Source: Raineyella sp034933565 (GTDB taxonomy: Bacteria; Actinomycetota; Actinomycetes; Propionibacteriales; Propionibacteriaceae). From it: 64,000 nucleotides of DNA. How positions within the stretch are numbered: the stretch's first letter is position 1; every line of letters starts with the position of its first letter. Location: contig NZ_JAYFNG010000013.1 in NCBI RefSeq assembly GCF_034933565.1, forward strand, positions 1 to 64,000, given 5' to 3'. Shown piece by piece: positions 31,756-40,119 of this stretch. The position numbers were made by a program, and so were the translations under genes. Below the pieces are notes generated by a model. That model had not been told where the DNA came from. It ran no database searches and saw nothing but the letters and a program-made list of their open reading frames with translations.

Positions 31756-33435
31756 GTGTTCCCGATGACTACCTTCCAGCCGACGCTCGACCCATTGGGC
31801 AGCGTCACGGCCTCCGCACTGGTGGCGCTGGTCCCCATTCTGGTGATGCTCATCACGCTCGGTGTGCTGAAGTGGAAGGCGTACCTGGCCGGTCTCGCCT
31901 CCTTGCTCGCCGCGTTGCTGGTGGCCGTCCTCGCCTTCCGGATGCCGGTCGGCATGGCCGGTCTGTCGGCCCTGCAGGGCGCTGCCTTCGGCATCTTCCC
32001 GATCACCTGGATCCTGCTCGCGGCCATCTGGATGTACGACATCACCGTGGTCAGCGGCCGGTTCGAGGACCTGCGCTCGACGTTCTCGCTGATCACCGAC
32101 GATCCGCGCGTGCTCGGCATCCTGGTGGCGTTCTGCTTCGGCGGCCTGCTGGAGGCCCTCGCCGGCTTCGGCGCCCCGGTCGCGATCACCTCGGTGATGC
32201 TGGTGGCGATCGGATACTCCCCGCTGCGCTCGGCCCTCACCGTGCTGCTCGCCAACACCGCCCCGGTCGCGTTCGGCGCCATCGCCACCCCGATCATCAT
32301 GGCCGGCAACGTGTCCGGACTGGACTACAACCGGATCGGTGCCTTCGTCGGCCGCCAGACCGCCATCCTCGCCTTCATCGTGCCGTTCCTGATGCTGCTG
32401 CTGATCGACGGCCGCAAGGGCCTGAAAGAGGTCTGGCCGGCCGCGCTGGTCATCGGCGGGGTGTTCTCCGTGGCCAAGTGGGTCACCTCGACGTACGTGT
32501 CGGTCGAGCTCACCGACGTCATCGCGTCCCTGCTGGGCATCGCCGCCGGCGTGGTGCTGATGCGGTTCTGGAAGCCCACCGGCTCCGCCGAGGCCCGGGA
32601 CCGGATCTCCCGGCTGATGCACGGTGAGCCCGAGTCGAGCCTGGACCGCGACGCCCACACCCCGGCCGACCCGAAGAGCCTGACCGCCGGCCGGATCACC
32701 ATGGCGCTGCTGCCGTACATCCTCGTCGTCGCGCTGTTCTCGATCGTCAACCTGATCCCGGCGATCCAGCACGGGCTGGCCGCCACCGACATCAAGTTCG
32801 GCTGGCCCGGACTGTCCGGCAACATCATGGACGCCGCCGGCCACAAGGTCACCCGCACCACCTTCAAGCTCGCCCTGCTGTCCTCGCCCGGCACCCTGCT
32901 GGCCGTCATCGCGATCATCACCTCGGTGATCTACCGGGTGCACCCCCGGGCGATGGTCGGCTCGCTGGGCCGCAACGCCCACAAGCTCCGGTTCACCGCC
33001 CTCACCATCGCCTCGGTCGTCGCCCTGGCGTACGTGATGGACTTCTCCGGCCAGACCGTCACGATCGGCACCTGGATCGCCGGCACCGGTGCCCTGTTCG
33101 CCTTCCTCTCGCCGATCCTCGGCTGGATCGGCACCTACGTCACCGGCTCCGACACCACCGCGAACGCGCTGTTCAGCGGACTCCAGGCCACCGTCGGCAA
33201 GCAGATCGGCCTCGACCCGTACCTCACCGTCTCGGCGAACGCCTCCGGCGGTGTCCTCGGCAAGATGATCAGCCCGCAGAACCTCGCGATCGCCGCCACC
33301 TCGGTCGGCCTGATCGGCCAGGAGTCCCTCATCCTGCGCCGGATCGTCGGCTGGAGCTTCGGCCTGCTGGCCTTCCTCTGCGTCCTGGTCGGCCTGATGT
33401 CGACGCCGGTCCTCGGCTGGCTGCTCCCCGCCTGA
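31756..33435 (+). CDS. lctP: L-lactate permease
   Basis: Protein of 559 aa with about 12-14 hydrophobic segments, of the LctP/GlcA family. Typical GGLLEALAGFGAPVAITS and the late NASGGVLGKMISPQNLAIA are seen. It imports lactate (or glycolate) with protons. GTG 31756 has GAGG six nt upstream; ATG 31765 is possible. First gene of the lactate-use operon, downstream of two LldR-type sites. Confidence 0.94.
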   Translation: MFPMTTFQPTLDPLGSVTASALVALVPILVMLITLGVLKWKAYLAGLASLLAALLVAVLAFRMPVGMAGLSALQGAAFGIFPITWILLAAIWMYDITVVSGRFEDLRSTFSLITDDPRVLGILVAFCFGGLLEALAGFGAPVAITSVMLVAIGYSPLRSALTVLLANTAPVAFGAIATPIIMAGNVSGLDYNRIGAFVGRQTAILAFIVPFLMLLLIDGRKGLKEVWPAALVIGGVFSVAKWVTSTYVSVELTDVIASLLGIAAGVVLMRFWKPTGSAEARDRISRLMHGEPESSLDRDAHTPADPKSLTAGRITMALLPYILVVALFSIVNLIPAIQHGLAATDIKFGWPGLSGNIMDAAGHKVTRTTFKLALLSSPGTLLAVIAIITSVIYRVHPRAMVGSLGRNAHKLRFTALTIASVVALAYVMDFSGQTVTIGTWIAGTGALFAFLSPILGWIGTYVTGSDTTANALFSGLQATVGKQIGLDPYLTVSANASGGVLGKMISPQNLAIAATSVGLIGQESLILRRIVGWSFGLLAFLCVLVGLMSTPVLGWLLPA

Positions 33436-33474
33436 TTTCCTCCCCAACCCCCATCCCCTGCTGAAGGAGAGACA

Positions 33475-34257
33475 ATGACGTCCCCATCCTCCGTTGGCCT
33501 TCCCGGTTCCGGGAAGACGGTGGCGTTGTTCGCCACCTGCGCCAACGACGTGATGTTTCCCGACACGCCCAAGGCGGTGGTGAGTCTCCTCGAGCGACTC
33601 GGCTGCACGGTCGTGTTCCCCGAGGAACAGACCTGCTGCGGCCAGGTGTTCACCAACACCGGCTACTACCCTGAGGCCCTGCCGAGCGTGAAGACGTACG
33701 TCAAGGCGTTCTCGGACTACGAGTACATCGTCGGACCGTCCGGGTCCTGCGTCGGCGCCGTACGTCACCAGCACGCGATGCTCGCGGAGGAGGCCGGGGA
33801 CCACCGGCTGGCCGGCCAGGCCGCCGATGTCGCCTCGCGGACCTTCGACATCTCCGAGTTCCTGGTCAACGTCCTCGGCGTGACCGATGTGGGTGCCTAC
33901 TTCCCGCACCGGGTGACCTACCACCCGACCTGTCACTCGGTCCGGGTCGCCAAGGTCGGTGACGCCCCGCTGCAACTGTTGCGGGCCGTCCGGGGTCTGC
34001 AGCTGATCGAGCTGGAGTTCGCCGAGCAGTGCTGCGGCTTCGGCGGCACCTTCTCGCTGAAGAACCCCGACGTGTCCCGGGCGATGGTCAACGACAAGGC
34101 CCGCCACGTGATGGACACCGGCGCCGAGTATCTCGTCACCGGCGACAACCTGTGCGCCCTCAACATCTCCGGCGTCATCCACCGCAACCGCGGCGGCGTG
34201 AAGCCGATCCACCTGGCCGAGATCCTCGCCCACACCGAAGGAGGCGACGGCAAGTGA
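33475..34257 (+). CDS. lutA: L-lactate utilisation protein LutA (LldE)
   Basis: Protein of 260 aa with two CCG domains: EEQTCCGQVFTNTGYYPEA and, late, FAEQCCGFGGTFSLK, each with a separate upstream Cys (FATC, YHPTC). This is the Fe-S subunit of the LutABC lactate oxidase complex, which converts L-lactate to pyruvate. ATG 33475 follows GAAGGAGA. Its stop overlaps lutB by 4 bp. Confidence 0.94.
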   Translation: MTSPSSVGLPGSGKTVALFATCANDVMFPDTPKAVVSLLERLGCTVVFPEEQTCCGQVFTNTGYYPEALPSVKTYVKAFSDYEYIVGPSGSCVGAVRHQHAMLAEEAGDHRLAGQAADVASRTFDISEFLVNVLGVTDVGAYFPHRVTYHPTCHSVRVAKVGDAPLQLLRAVRGLQLIELEFAEQCCGFGGTFSLKNPDVSRAMVNDKARHVMDTGAEYLVTGDNLCALNISGVIHRNRGGVKPIHLAEILAHTEGGDGK

Positions 34258-35759
34258 CCGCCACCGAGCAGCCGCGCCGCGACAAGGACGGACGGCTCAC
34301 CCCCGCACCGCCGGAATGGACCACCCGCCCGGCACTGCCGTTCCCCGAGGCCGCCGTGAAGGGCCTGGAGAACCAGGTCCAGCGGGCCAACCTGCGCCAT
34401 GCCACCGGCACCATCCGGGCCAAGCGGGCCCGGGTCGTCGCCGAAGTGGAGAACTGGCAGGACCTGCGCTCCGCCGGCGAGGCGATCAAGAACCGCACCC
34501 TGCGCCACCTCGACCAGCACCTGGAGACCCTCGAGGCATCCCTGACGAAGGCCGGCGCCACCGTGCACTGGGCCCGGGACGCCGCCGACGCCAACCGCAT
34601 CATCGTCGACCTGGTCAGGGCGACGGGGGAGCGCGAGGTGACCAAGGTGAAGTCCATGGTCACCCAGGAGATCGGCATGAACGAGGCGCTCGAGGAGGCC
34701 GGGATCGCCGCCTGGGAGACCGACCTCGCCGAGCTGATCGTCCAGCTCGGCCACGACTTCCCGAGCCACATCCTCGTCCCCGCCATCCACCGCAACCGCG
34801 GCGAGATCCGCGAGATCTTCCGCGAGGAGATGGGCGTGTACGGCACGCCGGCTCCCGAGGGGCTGTCCGAGCAGCCGGTGGAACTGGCCGGCGCGGCCCG
34901 TACGCACCTGCGCAACAAGTTCCTCCGCACCAAGGTCGCCATCTCCGGGGCCAACTTCGCCGTCGCCGAGACCGGCACCCTGGTGGTCGTCGAGTCCGAG
35001 GGCAACGGCCGGATGAACCTCACCCTCCCCGAGACGCTGATCTCGGTGGTGGGCATCGAGAAGGTGCTGCCGACCGTGGCGGACCTCGAGGTCTTCCTGT
35101 GCCTGTTGCCGCGCTCCTCGACCGGGGAGCGGATGAACCCGTACACCTCGATGTGGTCCGGGCCGACGCCCGGCGACGGGCCCCAGAACGTGCACGTCAT
35201 CCTGCTCGACAACGGCCGCACCAATGCGCTGGCCGACCCCAAGGGCCGCGAGGCGCTGCGCTGCATCCGTTGCTCGGCCTGCCTCAACATCTGCCCGGTG
35301 TACGAGCGGGTCGGCGGCCACGCGTACGGTTCGGTCTACCCCGGCCCGATCGGGGCGATCCTCAACCCGCAGCTGCGCGGGGTGGACAACCCGATCGACA
35401 AGTCGCTGCCGTTCGCCTCGTCGCTGTGCGGTGCCTGCACAGAGGTGTGCCCGGTGAAGATCCCGATCGCCGACCTGCTCGTCCACGAGCGGCACCGGGT
35501 GGTGGAGGAGAAGAAGCGCCACCAGCTCAACCAGTTCGAGCCGGCCATGATGAAGGCCGCCAGCTGGGTGATGGCCGACCACAAGCACCTCGAGGCGGCC
35601 GGTGCCGCCAGCTCGCTGGCCGGCAAGCTGCTCCCGATCAGGACGATCGGCCCGCTGCCCGGGCCGCTGTCGCGGTGGACCCAGAACCGCGACGTCCCGA
35701 TGGTCCCTGCCCAGACGTTCCGCCAGTGGTGGAAGGAGAATCATGATGAGCGCGCGTGA
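34254..35759 (+). CDS. lutB: L-lactate utilisation protein LutB (LldF)
   Basis: Protein of 501 aa. A DUF162-like N-terminal domain is followed by two ferredoxin motifs, CIRCSACLNICPVY (about 340) and CGACTEVCPVKIP (about 397), which carry 4Fe-4S clusters. A C-terminal domain ends in QWWKENHDERA. It is the electron-transfer subunit of the LutABC complex. GTG 34254 overlaps the lutA stop (GTGA); the open frame upstream of this has no homology. Confidence 0.94.
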   Translation: MTATEQPRRDKDGRLTPAPPEWTTRPALPFPEAAVKGLENQVQRANLRHATGTIRAKRARVVAEVENWQDLRSAGEAIKNRTLRHLDQHLETLEASLTKAGATVHWARDAADANRIIVDLVRATGEREVTKVKSMVTQEIGMNEALEEAGIAAWETDLAELIVQLGHDFPSHILVPAIHRNRGEIREIFREEMGVYGTPAPEGLSEQPVELAGAARTHLRNKFLRTKVAISGANFAVAETGTLVVVESEGNGRMNLTLPETLISVVGIEKVLPTVADLEVFLCLLPRSSTGERMNPYTSMWSGPTPGDGPQNVHVILLDNGRTNALADPKGREALRCIRCSACLNICPVYERVGGHAYGSVYPGPIGAILNPQLRGVDNPIDKSLPFASSLCGACTEVCPVKIPIADLLVHERHRVVEEKKRHQLNQFEPAMMKAASWVMADHKHLEAAGAASSLAGKLLPIRTIGPLPGPLSRWTQNRDVPMVPAQTFRQWWKENHDERA

Positions 35760-36390
35760 GGACGTCCTGGCCCGGGTGCGGGCCTCGCTGACCGACGTGA
35801 CCGAGCCGGACTGGCCGGTCGCCTGGGCGTACGGAGCGCCGACCCCGATGACCGACGTGGTCGACCGCTTCGAAGAGACCGTCACTGACTACAAGGCGAC
35901 GGTGGTGCGCTGTTCCGCCGCCCAGGTGCCCGGCCAGGTCGTCCGCGGCCTGACCGGGACGGGGGCCCGTACGGTCGTGCTGCCGGCCGGCGCCGACGAA
36001 CAGCTGCGCCGGGCCCTCGAGATGGCCGCGGACCTGTCCGTCCGCGTCGACGACGGGTCGCTGACCGCTGCGGACCTCGATGCCACCGATGCCGTGGTCA
36101 CCGCCAGCTCGGTCGGCATCGCCGAGACGGGCACCATCGTGCTCGACCACGGCCCGGGCCAGGGGCGTCGCGCGCTCTCCTTGGTGCCCGACCGGCACAT
36201 CTGCCTGGTCCGGGCCGCTGACGTGGTGTCCGACGTGCCCGAGGCGGTCACCCGGCTGGCCGACTCGGTACGCGCCGGCAGCCCGCTGACCTGGATCAGT
36301 GGGCCGTCGGCCACCTCCGACATCGAGCTGAGCCGGGTCGAGGGCGTGCACGGCCCGCGGCACCTGTGGGTGATCCTGATCGACGAGTGA
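35743..36390 (+). CDS. lutC: L-lactate utilisation protein LutC (LldG)
   Basis: Protein of 215 aa, LUD domain. It carries TASSVGIAETGTIVL and a C-terminal SDIELSRVEGVHGPRHLWV, the standard LutC end. Third subunit of the lactate oxidase complex. It overlaps the lutB end by 17 bp, with AAGGAG just before two adjacent ATGs (35743, 35746). It ends 22 bp before the convergent zur gene, closing the operon. Confidence 0.93.
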   Translation: MMSAREDVLARVRASLTDVTEPDWPVAWAYGAPTPMTDVVDRFEETVTDYKATVVRCSAAQVPGQVVRGLTGTGARTVVLPAGADEQLRRALEMAADLSVRVDDGSLTAADLDATDAVVTASSVGIAETGTIVLDHGPGQGRRALSLVPDRHICLVRAADVVSDVPEAVTRLADSVRAGSPLTWISGPSATSDIELSRVEGVHGPRHLWVILIDE

Positions 36391-36412
36391 GTGCGTCGCA
36401 CCGGGAGGTGAC

Positions 36413-36814
36413 TCAGGGGCGGGCGGCCCAGCACTGCGCACAGACGCCGTAGATCTCCAGATCGTGGCGGACGTCGTGGAAGCCGTGCTGGGCCCCCACC
36501 CGCTGGGTCCAGGAGTGCACGTCGGGGTCCTCGATCTCGACCGTGCGCCCGCACCGGGTGCAGACCAGATGGTGGTGGTGGTGCTCGGTGACGCAGCGAC
36601 GGTAGGCGAGTTCCCCGTCAGCGGTGCGCAGGGCGTCGATCTCCCCGGCGTCGGCCATCGCCTGCAGCGCCCGGTAGACCGTCGTCAGCCCGACCTGGTC
36701 GCCCCGCTCGCGCAGCAGGTCGTGCACCTGCTGCGCGGTCCGGAACTCCTCGGCCTCGTCCATCGCCCGGCGCACCGCCTCACGCTGCCGGGTCGTCCGC
36801 TGGCCCACGGTCAT
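36413..36814 (-). CDS. zur: Zinc uptake regulator Zur (Fur family)
   Basis: Protein of 133 aa. The winged helix includes VGLTTVYRALQAMADAGEI. The metal sites are TEHHHHHLVCTRCGRTVEI (regulatory His and first CxxC) and VCAQCWAARP at the end (second CxxC, structural zinc). It represses zinc import when Zn2+ is plentiful. Last gene of the znuACB-zur run; a Zur-type box in front of znuA indicates autogenous control of the whole operon. Confidence 0.92.
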   Translation of the reverse strand: MTVGQRTTRQREAVRRAMDEAEEFRTAQQVHDLLRERGDQVGLTTVYRALQAMADAGEIDALRTADGELAYRRCVTEHHHHHLVCTRCGRTVEIEDPDVHSWTQRVGAQHGFHDVRHDLEIYGVCAQCWAARP

Positions 36815-36867
36815 CCCGCCACCTCCTGTCCCGTTGTTCGTGGCGCTCGCTGTCGTGGCGCTCGATG

Positions 36868-36909
36868 TCCGTCGTGCGCTCAGTGTTCGTCGTGCGCTCA
36901 GTGTTCGTC
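36868..36909. repeat. 18-bp duplication at znuB 3' end
   Basis: GTCGTGCGCTCAGTGTTC occurs twice in tandem across the znuB stop region, with a partial third copy before it. It encodes the His/Glu-ending tail on the minus strand. Confidence 0.7.
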
Positions 36910-37890
36910 GTAGTGGTCGCCGTGCATCGCGTGGCGGTGGCCGTCGTGCACGTAGTCGACATGGTCGCCGTGACGCACCGCGGGGTGGTGGCAGTCGGGT
37001 CCGCCGTGGACGTGGGCGTGGCCCTCCGCGTGGTCGTGCGGCGCCGGGACGATCTCGTCGACGACCGGGACGGCGCGGTCGGCGTGGCGCCGCCGGGTCA
37101 GCGCGCCGCCGATCGGCAGCGAGACGATGAAGACCGCGATCGCGATCAGCACGATCAGTGCCCCGGGCGGGGCGTTCCAGTAGAACGAGCCGACGATGCC
37201 GCCGGTCGCGGAGAGCACCCCGATGGCCATCCCCAGCACCATCGTCAGCCAGAAGCCGGTGACCAGGTTGCGGCTCGCCGCGATCGGCACCACCATCAGG
37301 GCGCTGACCAGCAGCAGGCCGACGGTCCGCATCGACAGCGAGATCGCCACCGCCGCAAGGATGACGGTGAGGTAGTTGTAGAACCGGATCGGCAGGCCCA
37401 GGGTGCGGGCGTACTCCTCGTCGGTCGCCACCGCGAACAGCCGGTCGGCCAGCCCGACCGACACCACCAGGGCGACGACGGTGAGCACCACGATCATCAG
37501 CAGGTCGCCGTCGCTGATCGTGGTGATCGACCCGAAGAGGTACTGGTTCAGGCCGCCGGCGCCGGCCAGGCCGGACATGAAGACACCGCCGGCCAGACCG
37601 CCGTAGAACAGGATCGCCAGCCCGACGTCGCCCGAGGCGCGCTGGTGCTGGCGCAGGTACTCGATCAGCACGGCACCGAGAATCGCCACGGTGATCGCCA
37701 CCGGCAGCGGAGAGGTGCCGGTGAGCAACGCCAGGCCGACCCCGGCGAGGGCCACGTGACCCAGGCCGTCGCCCAGCAGGCTGAGCCGCTTCTGGACGAT
37801 GTAGATGCCGATCGTCGGCGCGATCAGGCCGGTGAGCAGCGCCCCGATCAGGGCGCGCACCATGAACGGGTAGCTGAGGATCGTCGTCAT
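36898..37890 (-). CDS. znuB: Zinc ABC transporter permease
   Basis: Protein of 330 aa, ABC-3 family permease with about 8 membrane segments (residues 5-265), followed by a cytosolic tail of ~60 residues. The tail is very rich in His and Asp/Glu (HDHAEGHAHVHGG and HRHAMHGDHYDEH), probably a zinc-buffering tail. The start overlaps znuC by 4 bp. Forms the membrane channel for Zn2+ delivered by ZnuA. Confidence 0.92.
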   Translation of the reverse strand: MTTILSYPFMVRALIGALLTGLIAPTIGIYIVQKRLSLLGDGLGHVALAGVGLALLTGTSPLPVAITVAILGAVLIEYLRQHQRASGDVGLAILFYGGLAGGVFMSGLAGAGGLNQYLFGSITTISDGDLLMIVVLTVVALVVSVGLADRLFAVATDEEYARTLGLPIRFYNYLTVILAAVAISLSMRTVGLLLVSALMVVPIAASRNLVTGFWLTMVLGMAIGVLSATGGIVGSFYWNAPPGALIVLIAIAVFIVSLPIGGALTRRRHADRAVPVVDEIVPAPHDHAEGHAHVHGGPDCHHPAVRHGDHVDYVHDGHRHAMHGDHYDEH

Positions 37891-38708
37891 GCGTCCTCCT
37901 GTTCGGGCTCGGGGAAGGACGGGTACGCCGGCACCCAGTCGTTGTGGGAGGAGACGTGCTCCGGCGGCAGGTGGTGCTCGTGCGGGAGGTCGGGGTCGAA
38001 GCCCACTCCGTCGAACACCAGTCGGCCGTCCTGCAGCAGCAGACTGCGCCGGACCAGGTCGGCGAACGGACCGTGCTCGTGCAGCACGACCAGGACGGTG
38101 AGTCGGCGGTCGGCGGTGAGCGTACGCAGCAGGTCGGCCAGCGACTGCTGGGTGGCCACGTCGACCCCGGCCAACGGCTCGTCCATCACCAGCAGCTCCG
38201 GGTCGGTGGCCAGCGCCCGGGCGATCAGCGCCCGGCGCCGTTGCCCACCGGAGAGGTGCGCCAGCTGGGTGCCGGCCTTCGCCGTCAGTCCCACCTCGCG
38301 GATGGCCCGGTCGACCGCTTCCCGGTCGGCCCGGCGCGGCGGCATGAACGGACGTCGCAGCGGCAGCCGCCCGGCGGCGACGATCTCGCGTACGGTCGCG
38401 GTGAGCAGCCCCGGATCGACGTGCTGGGGGACGTAGCCGATCCGGCGCCAGTCGTGGAACTCGTGCTGCGGCACGCCGAACAGCTCGATCCGGCCGCGCT
38501 GGTGCGGGACCAGCCGCAGGACGGCCCGCAGCAGGGTGGTCTTGCCCGATCCGTTGGCGCCCAGCAGGGCGACGAACTCACCCGGGCCGATGTCGGCCGA
38601 GACGCCACGGACGATGGGCAGTCCGCCCAGGGTGACCGAGACGTCGCGCAGGCTGACCACTGCTGCATCGGTGCCGGGCGGCGTCGGGCTCCCGGGCATC
38701 ACCGGCAT
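37887..38708 (-). CDS. znuC: Zinc ABC transporter ATPase
   Basis: Protein of 273 aa. Walker A LLGANGSGKTTLL (near 48), signature HLSGGQRRRALIARAL, Walker B LLVMDEPLAGVD and the H-loop VLHEHG. The C-terminal tail has PHEHHLPPEHV, another His-rich patch. It powers zinc import with ZnuB and ZnuA. The start overlaps the znuA end by 10 bp. Confidence 0.92.
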   Translation of the reverse strand: MPVMPGSPTPPGTDAAVVSLRDVSVTLGGLPIVRGVSADIGPGEFVALLGANGSGKTTLLRAVLRLVPHQRGRIELFGVPQHEFHDWRRIGYVPQHVDPGLLTATVREIVAAGRLPLRRPFMPPRRADREAVDRAIREVGLTAKAGTQLAHLSGGQRRRALIARALATDPELLVMDEPLAGVDVATQQSLADLLRTLTADRRLTVLVVLHEHGPFADLVRRSLLLQDGRLVFDGVGFDPDLPHEHHLPPEHVSSHNDWVPAYPSFPEPEQEDA

Positions 38709-39643
38709 CCGTTGGCGGTCCGGAGGGACTGCAGGTTCGCGCGCATCACCCCAAGGTAGTCGGCGCCGCGCGAGGTGTCCGTCGGCCTGGCCTCGAGCGG
38801 GTCGAGGACGTCGGTCCGCAGGCCGACATCCTGGGCGATGGACCGGGAGACCGCGGGGGAGACGGCGGTCTCGTAGAAGATCGTGGTGATCCCCTCGCGC
38901 TTGGCCAGGTCCTGCACCTCGGCGATCCGGGCAGCGGTCGGCTCGACCGTCGCGTCCAGGCCGCGGATGGAGATCTGCTGCAGGTTGTAGCGCTGGGCCA
39001 GGTAGCCGAACGCCTCGTGGGAGGTGACGAACCCGCGGCGCTCGCAGGTGGCCAGGCCGGCGGAGTAGTCGCCGTCCAGGGCCTTGAGCTCAGCGGTGAC
39101 CGTGTCGGTGTTCGCCCGGTAGCTGTCGGTGCCCGCGGGGTCGAGGGCGACCAGCTCGTCGCGGACCGCCGTCGCCATGGTGACCATGTTGGTGGGATCG
39201 AGCCACACGTGCGGGTCGGCCGCGTGGTCGTGGGCGGAGGTGGGAGTCTCGAGGTCGTGGCCGGCGGCCGTCTCGGTGGTGTCGAGGTTCTGCACCAGGG
39301 TGCGGGTGTCCAGGGCCCGGCCCCGGGTGCCCTGACCGACCGCGTTGTCGACGGCGGCCTGGAAGGCGGACTCGTAGATGATCAGGTCGCCCCGGGTCGT
39401 CACATCGGCGACCTGCTGGGGGGTCAGCTCGAGGTCGTGCGCCTCGCCGCCGGGTGGCAGCAGGCCCTCCACCGTGACGCGATCGCCACCGATCTGGCGG
39501 GCCAGCCACTCGTACGGATAGATCGCGGCGACGACCCGCTTCGGCCCGGACGACGGGGCGGACGAGGGGGAACCAGCACAGGCGCCCAGCAGAGCGACGG
39601 CGGCCAGGGCGGAGACACCGGCGAGGACACGTGAACCGTTCAT
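38699..39643 (-). CDS. znuA: Zinc-binding lipoprotein ZnuA
   Basis: Protein of 314 aa, cluster A-I metal-binding protein. A signal peptide with lipobox LLGAC gives a lipidated Cys near residue 22. Metal His residues are in GGEAHDLELTP, ADPHVWLDP and TSHEAFGYLA; the loop around HDLETPTSAHDHAADPH is His-rich. It captures Zn2+ outside the cell. The frame is open further up, but ATG 39643 has the signal peptide and fits a leaderless start: TTGACA (39674-39679), 17 bp, GAGAAT (39651-39656). The Zur box covers this -10. Confidence 0.92.
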   Translation of the reverse strand: MNGSRVLAGVSALAAVALLGACAGSPSSAPSSGPKRVVAAIYPYEWLARQIGGDRVTVEGLLPPGGEAHDLELTPQQVADVTTRGDLIIYESAFQAAVDNAVGQGTRGRALDTRTLVQNLDTTETAAGHDLETPTSAHDHAADPHVWLDPTNMVTMATAVRDELVALDPAGTDSYRANTDTVTAELKALDGDYSAGLATCERRGFVTSHEAFGYLAQRYNLQQISIRGLDATVEPTAARIAEVQDLAKREGITTIFYETAVSPAVSRSIAQDVGLRTDVLDPLEARPTDTSRGADYLGVMRANLQSLRTANGCR

Positions 39644-39657
39644 GAAAATCATTCTCA
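39643..39657 (-). promoter_or_regulatory. Zur box over znuA -10 and start
   Basis: On the minus strand TGAGAATGATTTTCA differs at one position from the palindrome TGAAAATGATTTTCA known for actinobacterial Zur. It covers the -10 GAGAAT and reaches the first base of the start codon, so repression would block RNA polymerase directly. Confidence 0.82.
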
Positions 39658-39724
39658 ACAAGATGGGAATGAATGTCAATATCGGGTGGTCGAGGCAGCA
39701 GGTGGCCGGGGTAGTCTGCTTCCC

Positions 39725-40036
39725 GTGCTGGTGATCCATCGCTTCCGGGTCCCCGCGGATCGTACGGCGGAGTTCGCCGCGGCCGCCGACGTGGCCGTCG
39801 ACCACTTCCGGGCCCGCCCCGGGGTGGCCGGCGTCGACCTGGTCCGCAACCTCGACGACCCCCTGCTCTGGGCCCTGGTGACCCGGTGGGACGACCCGCT
39901 CAGCTACCGGCGGGCGATCGGCGGCGCGGTCGCCACGTATGCGCTGATGCCGGTGATGGCGTACGCCCTGGACGAGCCGAGTGCCTACCTGCCGGCCGAC
40001 GAGCTGGGGGACAACGTCCCCCGGGGCACCGTCTGA
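39725..40036 (+). CDS. Antibiotic biosynthesis monooxygenase (ABM) domain protein
   Basis: Protein of 103 aa with the ferredoxin-like ABM fold: VLVIHRFRVPADRTAEF, a central VDLVRNLDDPLLWALVTRW and FRARPGVAG. Members range from small monooxygenases to heme-degrading or unknown enzymes, so no substrate can be assigned. GTG 39725 lies 7 nt after TAGTCT (39712-39717), suggesting a leaderless mRNA; an upstream in-frame GTG (39686) lies in the znuA promoter region and is rejected. Confidence 0.75.
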   Translation: MLVIHRFRVPADRTAEFAAAADVAVDHFRARPGVAGVDLVRNLDDPLLWALVTRWDDPLSYRRAIGGAVATYALMPVMAYALDEPSAYLPADELGDNVPRGTV

Positions 40037-40119
40037 CGCTGTGGCGGGGGTGGTCGGCTAGGCTGGCCGCCGGTGGCATCAGCCGGATGCCCCCGGACAG
40101 ACAGACGGAGTGAAAACAC

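Noticed and set aside
40059..40119. Possible T-box or glycine riboswitch before glyS
   Set aside because: The leader is only about 50 nt, with no T-box sequence or paired aptamer pattern.
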